Origin: Phoronis australis
Lineage: Eukaryota; Phoronida; Phoronidae
Assembly: GCA_002633005.1 (NCBI GenBank)
Contig: NMRA01000024.1
Location: 1-64,000, forward strand
Direction of reading: 5' to 3'
DNA length: 64,000 bases
Shown: positions 11,335 through 22,501 of the stretch, piece after piece
How the letters are laid out: the number at the start of each line of letters is the position of its first letter
How positions within the stretch are numbered: the stretch's first letter is position 1
Translations under genes and position numbers: made by a program
The notes under the pieces: model-generated
Told to the model about the DNA's origin: nothing
What the model saw: the letters and a program-made list of their open reading frames with translations, nothing else
Database searches by the model: none

Positions 11335-12772
11335 TTCTAGGTAGCAGTACACCTTTCGCCGCTGTGTTCTTTTAGCAAGCCGGTTCTTTCCAGTGGTTAC
11401 AATAGCATTTGCATAGTCGAATAGTAGCTTGACCGGCCGGCCANTATGCTCTGCCAGTACAAAGCCTGGACTTGTGAATCACTTTCAGCACCTGCTACAA
11501 TTGTTGGTTCAACACAGTCATGTTGCTCAAATGGGATAACCTCATATTTCATGCATTATGTAACCGTTTGTGTCCTTCCATGAGTCCATACATCATTGAT
11601 TTTTTCATTGTAGTGAGAAGTAAGTGGAGGTCAGCTCAATAAAACAAAAGTTGATTGCAAACCACAGATTTGTGCAAATCCCTAAATTGCCAAGTGCTTG
11701 TAGTTATAGTCATTGAAAATGTGTAACATACTTTGAAGAAAAACATAATTATTTAGATCATGATGATGCTCAATAAAATAAAAGGTTTTGAATGCTGTTG
11801 GGACTGAATGTTCATGTTGATGCCGTGCATTAGCAGTACATCTTTCGCCACTGTGATTGGGTTTCTTTTAGTAAGCCAGTCCTTTCTAGTGGTTGCAATA
11901 GCATTTGCATAGACGAATAGTAGCTTGACAGGCCGGCTATTATTACATATTAGCCTCTCTGTATGTTACGCGGGTTTTTGGTGGCTAGCGTTTCTCGTGT
12001 ATAGGGGCATTCGTTGACAAGATCTGTAACGCGAATCCTGTGTTTTCCTCAGATGCTGGAACTTATAGATTAAGCACAGACTGTTGGCCAAACTGTTGTA
12101 AGTACTGAGTATTATGGCATAGCATGTTGTACTCGTGTGTATCTACTAAGTTTAGAGCGTATATAATTGTTGTTTGACGTATAGTTTCCTTCAGCTGCTT
12201 GTTTGGCATACATGTTGCGTGGTACCCGGTTCATAGAATAAATAGTTACGGGTCGCAGTTAGGCAGTTGTTTGTGTACGGTAATGGTCCCAGTTGTAGAA
12301 TAGATAGTAATAGTTAATTGTGTATTGTTAGCAGGTAGTATTTGCCTGTCATAGAGTCATTGTCGCGAGTCTTTCCAACGCTCTGATATATAGTGCTTGT
12401 TAATTAATTACGCTTGCTTGCCGAGTATTCAGACTGTGTTTTTTCTTTATTGCAGATAACCGCTTGTTCGGTTTTCACTTCTTNGTTAATTATGTATTGT
12501 TAGCGAGGTAGTATTTGCCTGTCATAGAGTCATTGGCGCGAGTCTTTCTAACGCTCTGATACAGTGCTTGTTAATTACGCTTGCTTGCCGAATACTCAGA
12601 CTGTGTGTGTTTTTCTTTATTGCAGATAACCGCTTTTCCGGTTTCTCCTTTTCAACGCTTGTTCAGTTTCTCATTCAACGCTTGTTCGGAAACTTTTCAT
12701 CGCTTGCAACTAAATAATAAAGTGTGTTATGCAAACGGCTTCTTTTAACTTATCCCTGTAGCCAGACGCGGC
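11335..12772. repeat. LTR-like repetitive DNA with duplications at single N positions
   Basis: 11339-11443 (cagtacacctttcgccgctg to ttgaccggccgg) recurs at 11832-11937. 12310-12480 (gttaatt-tgtattgttagc to tgcagataaccgctt) recurs at 12485-12640. Each first copy ends at a single N (11444, 12484). The right part has aataataaagtg (poly-A-signal-like) and ends cggctaca, which suggests a solo LTR starting near tgtatgttacgcggg (11961). No target duplication found. Confidence 0.4.
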
Positions 12773-13066
12773 TACAATCTTTTTTCGTGTGAGATTTCAA
12801 TAAAAGGTATAAGCATCAAGATATCGAAGTCACATACGTATTGTCGTGTCTAAATTGAATGCCAATCAAATCTTGTTCTTGTAGTCTGAAATGACCGTTG
12901 CAAGCCTTAAAGGAGAATGCCACCCGATTTAATTAGTCTTTTTTGCCATCTTAATCGGTCTATATCCACATGGCCTCGCGTACGGTCGACCTTACCTTGC
13001 CAAGAGGTGTCGCGTTAACCTGTGAGGAAGGTGAAAAACGACGCAAGCGACGTCAGTGGTTCACAT

Positions 13067-13290
13067 GCAGAGTGAATGCCGCTATGTTGCGGTGCATCGT
13101 TCCCGCTTGTCTGAACTAAGCAGCTGCGAGGAAAGCAGGTATATCGGTTTTTTTACTGGAGAGTCCGTAATGCTTAGGAACTGATTCATGGTAGTGAAGA
13201 ATGAAATGTACTCTGTAAATAGCAAGTATGAGGCCGTGAAACATATCCGTGTCTGTGGCCCGTGCAGACGTCGACAGTGCATGACGAATG
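13067..13290 (+). pseudogene. THAP-like domain remnant, left arm
   Basis: The plus strand reads CRYVAVHRSRLSELSSCEE, then after stops VKN-MY-VNSKYEAVKHIRVCG. It is the diverged twin of the better preserved fragment in the right arm. Confidence 0.5.
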
Positions 13291-15209
13291 CCAGCTTACC
13301 AAATAACTCCGTACGTTCCGTTGTCTGAGCTTGTTCACGGAGCCCCTCTAATATTTCTTCATCACTGTATTCCTGTTCGAATTGATAGCCCGTAAAACTT
13401 AAAGATCCACCTGCGAAGTCGAGACTGATGAGCTCTAGCTCGTCCTAAGTCGGGATTGCGAGTTGCCATGTTGGCGTTTCTACTGCGAGCGTTCTGTTTC
13501 AAAATGAATTATTCTCACCCTAACCAATACTTATGTAAAACTGAAACAAAGTCTGTCTCATTAGATGCAATTTGTAATGCCTTTGGAGTGTTCGTGAGTG
13601 CAAATGATTTGAGAAGCCAGCAATGAATAAATCACTGCTTTACCGGCTTTAGGTGCAATATAACTAATTGACGGGACACCTAGGCCGTGTGAGCTCATGC
13701 TAATTTAGTGTTTGCTGGCAAAAACTGTTGTCAAACAACTCGATTTCCATCCTACGGCCATGTGTTAGGGGAATCTTTATTCACATTTACATTACTCAAA
13801 TAATGATTCTCAATGTACAACTTTTGCCCTGACGGTGCTGTGGCCAAAGCGGAACCCGCTGAATTCGACGAGTAAGTAGATTTGCAGTTTCGTGGCTAAT
13901 TCACCAACATAATCAGGTGCACATTACTTTGGCTCACTACTGAGTATAGTATTTTCTTGACTGGAAGTTTAGTTTCACTGAACTTTGGCTGGTTTATGTT
14001 CGTGATTTCTAATCAGTTTCCGAGCCACTCACTGGCGGAGATAACGAGTCAATCCCGGCCGGCCGGCCGCGACGGGCCTGATCGGGCTCCGAGCCACTGC
14101 CAGGCTAATAAGCGTTTTTTGTTGAGAACTAAAAAAATCACAAGTCTAAACAACACAGATCTAGGTTCTCCTGTCTGTATCTCACCGAAAATACTTCGAC
14201 ATTAGTCTCCGAACAGACCCCAAACTCCTGCTACGGAACTTATTGGCCTGCCGAACTTTGTAAGCTGCTTGAAGTCATCGTTCAACACCAATAAATCATC
14301 AAACTTCGATGTAAAACCCTTAAAAATACACAGAGTTCTTATAAAAAACGTGTTGTTTTATTTCGCTATAACGGATTTATTATTTGGAAACATCGTAGCC
14401 TACAGAGTTCGGCAGGCCAATTTACCAAGGTCCGTAGCAGGGGTTTGGGGTCTGTTCGGAGATAAATTCATTCTTCCGTGAAATATAGACAGGAGAACGT
14501 AGATCTGTGTTGTTTAGACTTGTGGTTTTGTGAGTTCTAAACACACAAAACGCTTGTTATATCCCGACCAGTGGCTCGGAAGCCGATCAGGCCCGTCGCG
14601 GCCGGACTGACTCACGAACATAAACCAGCCAAAGTTGGGAATTAAACTTCCAGTCAAGAAAGTACTATACTAGTGAGCCAAAGAAGTATAATGTGCACGT
14701 GATTGTGTTGGTGAATTAGCCACGAAACTGCAAATCTACTTACTCGTCGGGGACCGCGAATTCAGGTTCCCCCTTGGCCAAAGAATCGTCAGCGCAGAAG
14801 TTGTACATTGACAATCATTATTTGAATAATGTATAGGTAAATAAAGATTCTCCTAACGTCTTGCCGTGGGATAGAAAATCGAGTTATTGTTTCACAACAG
14901 TTTCTGTTAGCAAACACTGAATTAGCATGCGCTCACACGGCCTTGGTGTCCGGTCAATTAGTTTTATTGCACCTAAAGCCGCGTGACGCAGTGACTTCTC
15001 AAATCATTTGCACACGCGAACACTCCAAAGGGTATTACAAATTACATCTAATGAGACAGACTTTGTTTCAGTTTTATATAAGTATTGGTTAGGATGAGAA
15101 TAATTCATTTTGAAACAGAACGCTCAGTAATAAACGTCAACATGGCAACTGAACTCGCAATCCCGACTTAGACGAGAGCTCATCCGACGAAGACTTCGCA
15201 GGTGGATAG

Positions 15210-15563
15210 TTAAGTTTCACAGGCTATCAGTTCGAACCGAGAGGTGCCGTGAACAAGCTCAGGCAACGGAATGTATGGATAGATATTTGGTAAGCCGGCA
15301 TTCGTCAGACTCACTATCGACGACTGCAGGCCACAGACACGGAGATGTTTCACGGCCTCATACTTGCTATTTACAGCATACTTTCCATTCTTCACTACCG
15401 CGAGCCACTTTCTAAGCATTTCGGACTCTCGAGGAAGTCGAAAAAACGATATACCCGCTTTCCTCGCAGCTGCATACGGTTTAGACAAGCGGGAACGATG
15501 CACCGCAACATAGCGGCATTCACTCTGCAAATGAAACACTGACGTCGCTGCGTCGTTTCTCAC
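15210..15563 (-). pseudogene. THAP-like domain fragment, right arm
   Basis: An open frame of 117 residues contains CRYVAVHRSRLSKPYAAARK, then GISFFRLPRESEMLRKWLAV and KHLRVCGLQ. The F-x-x-P, the W, and the late Cys follow THAP spacing (known pattern C-x(2-4)-C, then FP, W, C-x2-H). The CxxH is CGLQ here, so the last zinc ligand is lost. THAP domains bind DNA and occur in P-element-like transposases. Probably non-functional. Confidence 0.5.
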
Positions 15564-15690
15564 CTTCCTAACAGGTTAGCACGACACCTCTTGGCAAGTA
15601 AAGGTCGATCGTATGCGAGGCGATTTGGATATAGACCGATTAAAACTGTAAAAAAGACTAATTAAATTGGGCGGCATTATCCTTTTAGGC

Positions 15691-16800
15691 TATTTGAAGG
15701 TATAGGCCTACTTTTGAAAATGAGCGGTTTCAGGGTACCTGGTATACTGCCTTTGGAATTGTCTCAAAATCCCCTGTTGAAGCAAGATTACACGAGTTTA
15801 TGGTGTCTGGGTGCAAATGGTATTCGGGGTCTCCCCCGTACTCGCATTTCAATATAATCGCCGGGAGTTTAAATTAAGCTGTGTTTGTTACATTCGATGC
15901 TCGGGTCTACTATTTAGTTAAACCTTGTAGACGTTCTCTGTAGGCAGTGCCATGGTAATCAAACGGAAGTTTTGGACTGAGAACGAAAATGTATGGCGCA
16001 AAGCCACTGGAAACTCAAAGACGTCAATAAAGTGCCAATACATTTAATATTCTTGCCAACTTCACAAATAATGGATTTAATTGAGCATCCTCTTTATGCC
16101 TTTGTCATTTGAAGAGTGGATATATTTTAGGAGAATTTGTAGAACTTCATCACCCTACACCAAAATTCACCGAAACAGTGCTTTAAGCGTTATTTCATAT
16201 CAGCAAAATCATCTCGCACATTTTGCGGCTACTATTTGAGGTTCGTATGATAGAGCTTTTCTCGAGCTTCAGCTTGGATTTAAGTGAATTCAGCTTCACC
16301 CCAAGTCTACGTGTAGGTATTAGGGTTCGTGAGTTAAATTTATGCTCCAAAATCGCTCAAATTTTATTTATGATTGCCAGTACTTCGCACAGGGAGTTAA
16401 AAATCGTACTCTTGGTAGTTTGATTGACAAAATCGTGTGAGTCTCCTACAAACAACTTCCTCTTCACCAACCACGCTTTCCTAATGATGAACTTCAAAAG
16501 AACCTATTCTTATTATTCTTCGGTAAAAGTGTTGATCTTTTTATGTAAACATTTGTGTAATTCACTGATAGCGGTTTTCAAGCTCTTCAAACTCCCATCT
16601 TTTCAATAGCGGTCTACCCTCACATTTTGGTAGTTTATGTCACGTGTCTTGACGTTTCTCTGCTTCGCATGAACGTGTTTTGTCTTCTGAGTTTTAAATC
16701 TTACCTACTTCCTTTGAATAGTTACAATACCGGGTTGAGTTCCTTAGTCACAGCTGAGGCCATCGTTGGACCTCGTCTGCGTGAGCGGCCTTTACGAATC
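15691..16800. other. No gene recognised
   Basis: AT-rich with short frames only. 16727-16830 leads into the dispersed repeat that begins acaagagcaacgcagagcgt. Confidence 0.4.
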
Positions 16801-16812
16801 ACTGATATAACT

Positions 16813-17341
16813 AACAAGAGCAACGCAGAGCGTTGAAATGCGCCCACAATTGCACCGTATACGGTATCTTTCTAGTGTTGTTTATTAGTGCCATAAAGTG
16901 GCCAGTAGAGGGCATATATGTAGTATGTTGTACTTTGCAAAATGGAAAAGCATGGTCATTGTCTCCTCAATAGGCTAGGGGCAAAATGTGAGTGATCTTC
17001 ATAATACAAGCACATCCTATACATCAGTTGCTTAAAGCACCACAGAAACATAGAATTAAAAACAAATTTACCAACATACGCAATTAGCACAGCATTAGAA
17101 TGCCAGAAACAAATTTCTACTTGGAACTTTTCCATCATAGTCACGAAGTAACACAAAGTATACACCTTAAGACCTATGAAAATATAGAGGTCAATGTAAA
17201 ATACTTAAATTGCCACTAGAGGCATACCGGTAGTCAGAATCATCCTAAAGTCGTCATCGTCCGTTGTCAACATCACATAAATACACTTGCTAAATTTAGT
17301 AAAGATCCTGCAAACGGTTTGGGAGATACAGCCATGGGCGC
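16813..17341 (+). repeat. Dispersed repeat with CTCF-like motif, cut by the gap
   Basis: Begins gagcaacgcagagcgttgaa, the same start as at 25086, 27861 and 42181. It contains ccagtagagggcat (16902-16915) and ends in gagatacagccatgggcgc directly before the N gap, a block repeated at 42522 and 42966. Confidence 0.65.
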
Positions 17342-18323
17342 NNNNNNNNNNNNNNNNNNNNNNNNNNNNNNNNNNNNNNNNNNNNNNNNNNNNNNNNNNN
17401 NNNNNNNNNNNNNNNNNNNNNNNNNNNNNNNNNNNNNNNNNNNNNNNNNNNNNNNNNNNNNNNNNNNNNNNNNNNNNNNNNNNNNNNNNNNNNNNNNNNN
17501 NNNNNNNNNNNNNNNNNNNNNNNNNNNNNNNNNNNNNNNNNNNNNNNNNNNNNNNNNNNNNNNNNNNNNNNNNNNNNNNNNNNNNNNNNNNNNNNNNNNN
17601 NNNNNNNNNNNNNNNNNNNNNNNNNNNNNNNNNNNNNNNNNNNNNNNNNNNNNNNNNNNNNNNNNNNNNNNNNNNNNNNNNNNNNNNNNNNNNNNNNNNN
17701 NNNNNNNNNNNNNNNNNNNNNNNNNNNNNNNNNNNNNNNNNNNNNNNNNNNNNNNNNNNNNNNNNNNNNNNNNNNNNNNNNNNNNNNNNNNNNNNNNNNN
17801 NNNNNNNNNNNNNNNNNNNNNNNNNNNNNNNNNNNNNNNNNNNNNNNNNNNNNNNNNNNNNNNNNNNNNNNNNNNNNNNNNNNNNNNNNNNNNNNNNNNN
17901 NNNNNNNNNNNNNNNNNNNNNNNNNNNNNNNNNNNNNNNNNNNNNNNNNNNNNNNNNNNNNNNNNNNNNNNNNNNNNNNNNNNNNNNNNNNNNNNNNNNN
18001 NNNNNNNNNNNNNNNNNNNNNNNNNNNNNNNNNNNNNNNNNNNNNNNNNNNNNNNNNNNNNNNNNNNNNNNNNNNNNNNNNNNNNNNNNNNNNNNNNNNN
18101 NNNNNNNNNNNNNNNNNNNNNNNNNNNNNNNNNNNNNNNNNNNNNNNNNNNNNNNNNNNNNNNNNNNNNNNNNNNNNNNNNNNNNNNNNNNNNNNNNNNN
18201 NNNNNNNNNNNNNNNNNNNNNNNNNNNNNNNNNNNNNNNNNNNNNNNNNNNNNNNNNNNNNNNNNNNNNNNNNNNNNNNNNNNNNNNNNNNNNNNNNNNN
18301 NNNNNNNNNNNNNNNNNNNNNNN
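17342..18323. other. Assembly gap (982 N)
   Basis: A run of N. Open frames crossing it are meaningless. Confidence 0.99.
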
Positions 18324-18364
18324 TACATACATACAGTACATGGAAGTTCGAAAAATAAAATGAA

Positions 18365-18680
18365 AGCGCTCCGAGGAGCGAACCTTGGTGAAATTAACCA
18401 AAATGATGACGATAAAGATGATGACGACGATGACGAATATGACGACGATGGTGGCGAGGATGAACAAAAGAAGTAATAACAACATACACATGACAAACGT
18501 AGAAGTCCGAAATCAGTAAGAAAAAGGCTACAGTCTTGTGCGACACTTGGCGAAATTAACGGAAAAGACAACGACGGAGAAGATGACGAAGATGATGACG
18601 AATATGATGATGGTGGTGGCGATGATGAACAACATCACAACATTTATATGATGAACTTAGATGTCATAAATCAATAAGAA
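18365..18680 (+). repeat. Diverged tandem repeat with GAC/GAT triplet tracts
   Basis: Two units (about 18400-18500 and 18560-18680) share gatgatgacga-gaatatga, ggtggcgatgatgaaca, and aagt-cgaaatca. A purine-rich triplet tract lies in each. On the translated strand it would be poly-Asp, but stops and position make it non-coding. Confidence 0.6.
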
Positions 18681-18699
18681 ATGGGCTACAGTCTAGTTC

Positions 18700-19200
18700 A
18701 ATAGAAGGTAAACCAACATCAATGCAGCAAGAGCGCTCAACAAAGGAACAGCGTTATCAGAAAATCTCAAATAACTCGAAAAGTAGACGTCCTAGCGAAA
18801 AATGGAAAACGTCATCTGAAAGCCCGTTCAAAATTCTATCTAAACTGATGGTATCGTCCAATTCCGTAAATTTTTCGAAAAAAATGAAATTTTGATTTTT
18901 TTAAAGAAATTCAAAGTCAAATAACTCGAAAACGGTAAGTCTGAGAAAAAAATTGTTACAGGCCATTTGAAAGAATATCCTTCAAAGAATCCACATGCAA
19001 AAAATCACGTCTTTTACTCTTCCTGTTTAAAATTGCACTCCAGCACGACTGAAAATCGGTCAACATGTGCCAGATCCGCCATCTTGAAAGCAACTTCCGG
19101 TTTTTTGGTTTTGTATAATAGCATGTCATAAGAAACTAATACCTGTAAAAATTCGAAGGAATTGGTCTCATAATGCGCCCTCTACAGGAGAAAACGTTTT
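18700..19200. other. Repeat-like DNA, no gene
   Basis: Contains aaataactcgaaaa twice (18767, 18919) and leads into the tandem repeat below. 19071-19090 has cgccatcttg and acttccgg motifs like those in the tandem units. Confidence 0.4.
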
Positions 19201-19212
19201 TTAGGCCAAAAT

Positions 19213-19825
19213 CGAGGTGCGCACGCGCAATCGCCGATATTTCCGCCATCTTTAACCAGAAGTAAACAATTTCCGGCATACTTGTAGCACACTTCCGGTC
19301 CATTTACTGTGCCCATTCTTAGCCTTTTATGTAAAAATTGTAGCCTCCAGAAGCATTTGAACCTTTAAATAGAAACAAAATGGCCGCCACAGCCGCCATC
19401 TTGGTTCCGATTTGATGAAAAACAATAGGCTTCCAGTACTTCCGGAAGTACGTGTTATGTGTAAATTTCATGATGATCAGACGAAAATTGTGACCTGTAT
19501 CGTGCGAACAAACAAAAAAAGAGGTGCGCATGCGCGATCGCCGATATTTCTGCCATCTTTAGCCGGAAGTAAACAATTTCCAATATACTTGTAGAAAACT
19601 TCCGGTCCATTTACTGTGCCAATTCTTAGCTTTTTAGGTAAAAAATTGTAGCCTCCAGAAGCATTTGAACCTTTAAATGAAAACAAAATGGCCGCCACAG
19701 CCGCCATCTTGGATCTGATTTTGACGAAAAACAATAGGCTTCCAGTACTTCCGGAAGTACGTGTTATGTGTAAATTTCGTGATGATCGGACGAAAATTGC
19801 GACCTGTATCGTGCGAACAAACAAA
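19213..19825. repeat. Two-unit tandem repeat (~308 bp) rich in NRF1-, YY1- and ETS-like motifs
   Basis: Unit 1 starts gaggtgcgcacgcgcaatcg (19214) and unit 2 gaggtgcgcatgcgcgatcg (19522). Each has gccgccatcttgg, cacttccggtccattta-like, and acttccggaagt blocks. The units are very alike. No coding frame. Confidence 0.85.
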
Positions 19826-20021
19826 CTTTAATAGTGGAAGAGCAACATACTTGGCGAAATAATAAATAATGGTACAAATTTTACAAATGAGTCCTACAAA
19901 ATACAACGTTCAATAATATAAAAAAATAATTGCAGGCGGTCTGATACACGTTGTACCAGACTTGCGCAGGCCTCGCATGTGGGCCCATTGCACTGATCAC
20001 CTGGAAATATTTTTATGCTTT

Positions 20022-20156
20022 ATTAATATATGGTTAAAACCGAGCTGAGGAGCTAGAAACCTGGCTCAAGGGTTTAGCAGTGTGACCTGGTGGAACTTGA
20101 ACCCACGACCTCGAGTAATGAAAGCGGGCACTTATCAACCAGGCCACACTGCCTCC
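20022..20156 (-). repeat. tRNA-derived SINE, family A
   Basis: The minus strand reads gcagtgtggcctggttgata (A-box), then ggtcgtgggttcaagttcc (B-box), then a tail aacccttgagccaggtttct and atatattaataaagc. The same tail (agacccttgggtcagct, tatattaataaa) follows the B-box at 25000 and 27780, which defines a family. Confidence 0.75.
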
Positions 20157-20653
20157 TCACAATGATCAATAAAATGGCAGCAAGTTCTACTTTAACACAT
20201 TATGCAAAGTACTGCATACACACATTATATGGAAGTTCGAAAAATAAAACAAATAATGGCACAAAGTTTACAAATGAGTCCTTCAAAATACAATGTTCAT
20301 TAAAATGGAGGCAACCTTTTCTCATTTTTAGTAAAAATTAGGTTTGTTGATTTTCCCAGACATTCAGTTAATAACAGCTTCTCGTAATTTATTACTCTTC
20401 TCCTACTCCGGAAGTGACGTTTAGGGAGTCAAGAATTACTTGCCAACTTGGTTCTGTGTTCCGAGTTTATTGTGGGTATCTGTACTACCGTTTTCGTGCT
20501 GTTTTTCTAAAATTGTAGTGACCACATCCCATCGACGAGTATTCTACGACAAGCTAGGTTGCTAGAAAACTCAATTATGTTGGATTCAGGGATTGTTTGG
20601 ATTTTGTAACCTGAAAATGGCTGGAGTGGCCACATCACAGTGACCGTAGTGAC

Positions 20654-21058
20654 GTGAGTGACGGAGACATTGTTCATAACAGTGGTGATGAGGAATTTTT
20701 TCATGGACAGTCAGTGGGCGGGTACATGTTTGAGCCCAATTATAATGAGGCAGATTACGCACAGACACAGGCAGCTGTTGAGAGGAATGAGGCAGACGTG
20801 GTGGGAGGTCTTGGTGCAAATGTACAGTGTGCACTGTTATGCCGACCTCAATGGAATGCCTACGCTGTTCAGAGTTTGACGAGGCCAAGCCACTACTGGA
20901 AACTGTATCAACTTTTCACATGCCTTGCTTGACACAGCATCCTGACTTCCGTGCCCATGTGAATGCATCCTGGTGTGCTAGACACCTTCTTTAGAAGTCG
21001 CATAGCTTACTGGGGGAGGTTTCCGAATCCAAGGGGTCTGGCAGAAGCCTGACGAATG
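20654..21058 (+). pseudogene. P2X7-like zinc-binding domain protein, frameshifted fragment
   Basis: It starts MSDGDIVHNSGDEEFF and continues GGYMFEPNYNEADYAQTQ. After a frameshift it reads CTVMPTSMECLRCSEFDEAK, then PCLTQHPDFRAHV and, in another frame, VLDTFFRSRIAYWGRF. The order C-x-MPT-x-x-EC-x-C, then C-x-x-HP-F, then an aromatic-rich end matches the intracellular domain shared by P2X7 receptors and many transposon-like invertebrate proteins. At least two frameshifts break it. A donor-like gcgtaagta follows at 21058. Confidence 0.55.
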
Positions 21059-21140
21059 CGTAAGTAAAAATATAGCCATTCTGATTGTAAATCTTGTTAA
21101 TATATGCTCTAAACTAAGAACACAGGTGACAATAGATGAA

Positions 21141-21440
21141 TTAGTGCCTCCAGTCACTGAAACGGCCACAGCTCGCGAGCATTCTTGAGGGTGGCGATGA
21201 GGCACTGCCGGAAATCAACAATGACGGTATGTCACCCTTCTTCAGGGGTTGTTTTGCAGGGACCTTCATCAATTCAGCGTACATATCTCTTTCGTAATCC
21301 GTCAGCAGGAAATGCGTGCCACACATTTGGTAATTCTCCACTGCTTTGTACAATGTGTGGCCGGGTAATGCTGCGTTCTTCAGACGAATGAGCCAAGTAC
21401 AGCGAAGTGTGTCATCTTTCGGAAAGCGATGTAATGGTAC
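21141..21440 (-). pseudogene. THAP domain fragment
   Basis: The minus strand is open and reads VPLHRFPKDDTLRCTWLIRL, then KNAALPGHTLYKAVENYQMC, GTHFLLTDYERDM, then LKKGDIPSL. This has the THAP landmarks: HRFPKD, R-x-x-W, C-x-x-HF (CGTHF) and the closing L-x-x-x-x-IPS. The first Cys pair upstream is damaged. THAP domains bind DNA in transposases and their descendants. It ends at a stop at 21141, or at an earlier splice site. Confidence 0.7.
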
Positions 21441-21879
21441 ACCCAGAGTGCGCGAGAGGACAATGAGTACATCTCGCTATGCAGCAACTGTGCGGCGCGT
21501 TGACTGACTCGTAAACAAAAGCAAACGATGACCGAACTTATCACAACTGAGATAGAACAATGACATTCGACAGCTCACCCACTCAGACTATATGAAAACA
21601 AATGGAGCGAAATTCTTGACTCCCTAAACGCCACTTCAGGAGTATGGGATGAGTAATTAACTAAATTACGAAAAGCTGTAATTAACTGAAAAATATAATC
21701 AACCAACCATATTTTTGCTAAAAATGACATGAAAAAAGGTTGCCTTCGCCTTTAGCACTACCTATTGTATAAAAAGGATATTGTTGCACTAATATATAGA
21801 ATTGCAATTCTTCAACTCAGTGAACAAATTGTTGCACCTTGAAAGCTTGTCATCACCAGGCTCGACTCTTTTATGAGAA

Positions 21880-22430
21880 GCAAGTCACTCAAATTGAAAA
21901 CTTCCCCCCATTATCATATCGGAAGTACCTGAAAATAAAGAATTTTCCACACCAACTGTCAATGATTCTATGATAATGGAAGGCAACAACCCACACTGTG
22001 CTAATTGTCACCAAGCTCTTGTGAAAGAACCAGGTGGGGATCAAACTATAAGACAAGAGCAAACGGCAGCTAGAAACAACCCCTATTAGGTTTTTATGGT
22101 GAACGTCCACAGATTTACTACACATGGTCGCACAAAAAGTCATATAAACTTGATGACAGCGTTACTGGATAATCACTTCCAATGAAACCCAATACATGTC
22201 AAAGAAAAAATGGTCCACCAACGGCTGTCTCCATAAATCTGAGAGTAAGGGTGTATAGGATAGAGACTGTGAGGCCAAGTTCTAGTGACAATCACTTTAC
22301 ACCCCCCAGTGAAAAACATGGTGACCAAGAGGTCTCATCAGGCTTTTTCATTGGATATTTACAGTGGGAGAACCCTGGATGCCTTTTTATTTTCCTAGCA
22401 TTTTTCACGTTTTATTCTTTATAGTTTTCC
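21880..22430 (+). pseudogene. Coding-like remnant, unrecognised
   Basis: The plus strand reads PPIIISEVPENKEFSTPTVN, DSMIMEGNNPHCANCHQALV and later MVTKRSHQAFSLDIYSGRTL, with stops between. The CxxC and the balanced composition suggest an old protein gene or transposon. I cannot name the family. Confidence 0.3.
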
Positions 22431-22455
22431 ATAATGTCATTTTCTAGCTTTTACG

Positions 22456-22500
22456 TCAGTAGTCAACATGGCAAAGCAAGCTAAAAAAGTTAATGGTATG
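22456..22500 (+). other. Possible short first exon
   Basis: gtcaacATGGC at 22465 gives MAKQAKKVN followed by a donor-like ggtatgg. The start context is good, but nine residues prove little and no second exon was found. Confidence 0.15.
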
Positions 22501-22501
22501 G

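Larger units (their letters stand above)
12904..15690. mobile_element. 2.8-kb palindromic foldback element
   Basis: The left arm (12904 to ~14267) and the right arm (~14397 to 15690) are inverted copies with scattered differences, around a ~130-base spacer. The tips are gccttaaaggagaatgcc and the inverse of gcctaaaaggataatgcc. Matching pairs occur all along: ttaatcggtctatatcc at 12951 and its inverse at 15626; accccaaactcctgctacgg at 14215 and its inverse near 14440. Each arm has a THAP-like fragment at the same place. I saw no clean target duplication. Internal homology to THAP suggests descent from a P- or Kolobok-like DNA transposon. Confidence 0.85.
20307..21750. mobile_element. TIR DNA transposon with P2X7-like and THAP fragments on opposite strands
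   Basis: The left ~140 bases (ggaggcaaccttttctc, cattcagttaataacagctt, cgtttagggagtcaagaatt) recur inverted at the right end (aattcttgactccctaaacg at 21612, agctgtaattaactgaa, aaaggttgcct). Inside, the plus strand carries a P2X7-like fragment (20654-21058) and the minus strand a THAP fragment (21440-21141), facing each other. The tips are not exact, and I saw no sure target duplication. It looks like a shortened two-gene element. Confidence 0.75.

Noticed and set aside
18365-18476. Asp-rich coding-like tract
   Set aside because: It is a GAC/GAT microsatellite in a diverged tandem repeat, without splice sites or conserved sequence.
17205-18571. Long open frames of 358-432 residues on both strands
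   Set aside because: They run through the 982-base N gap. Only a few residues on each side are real.
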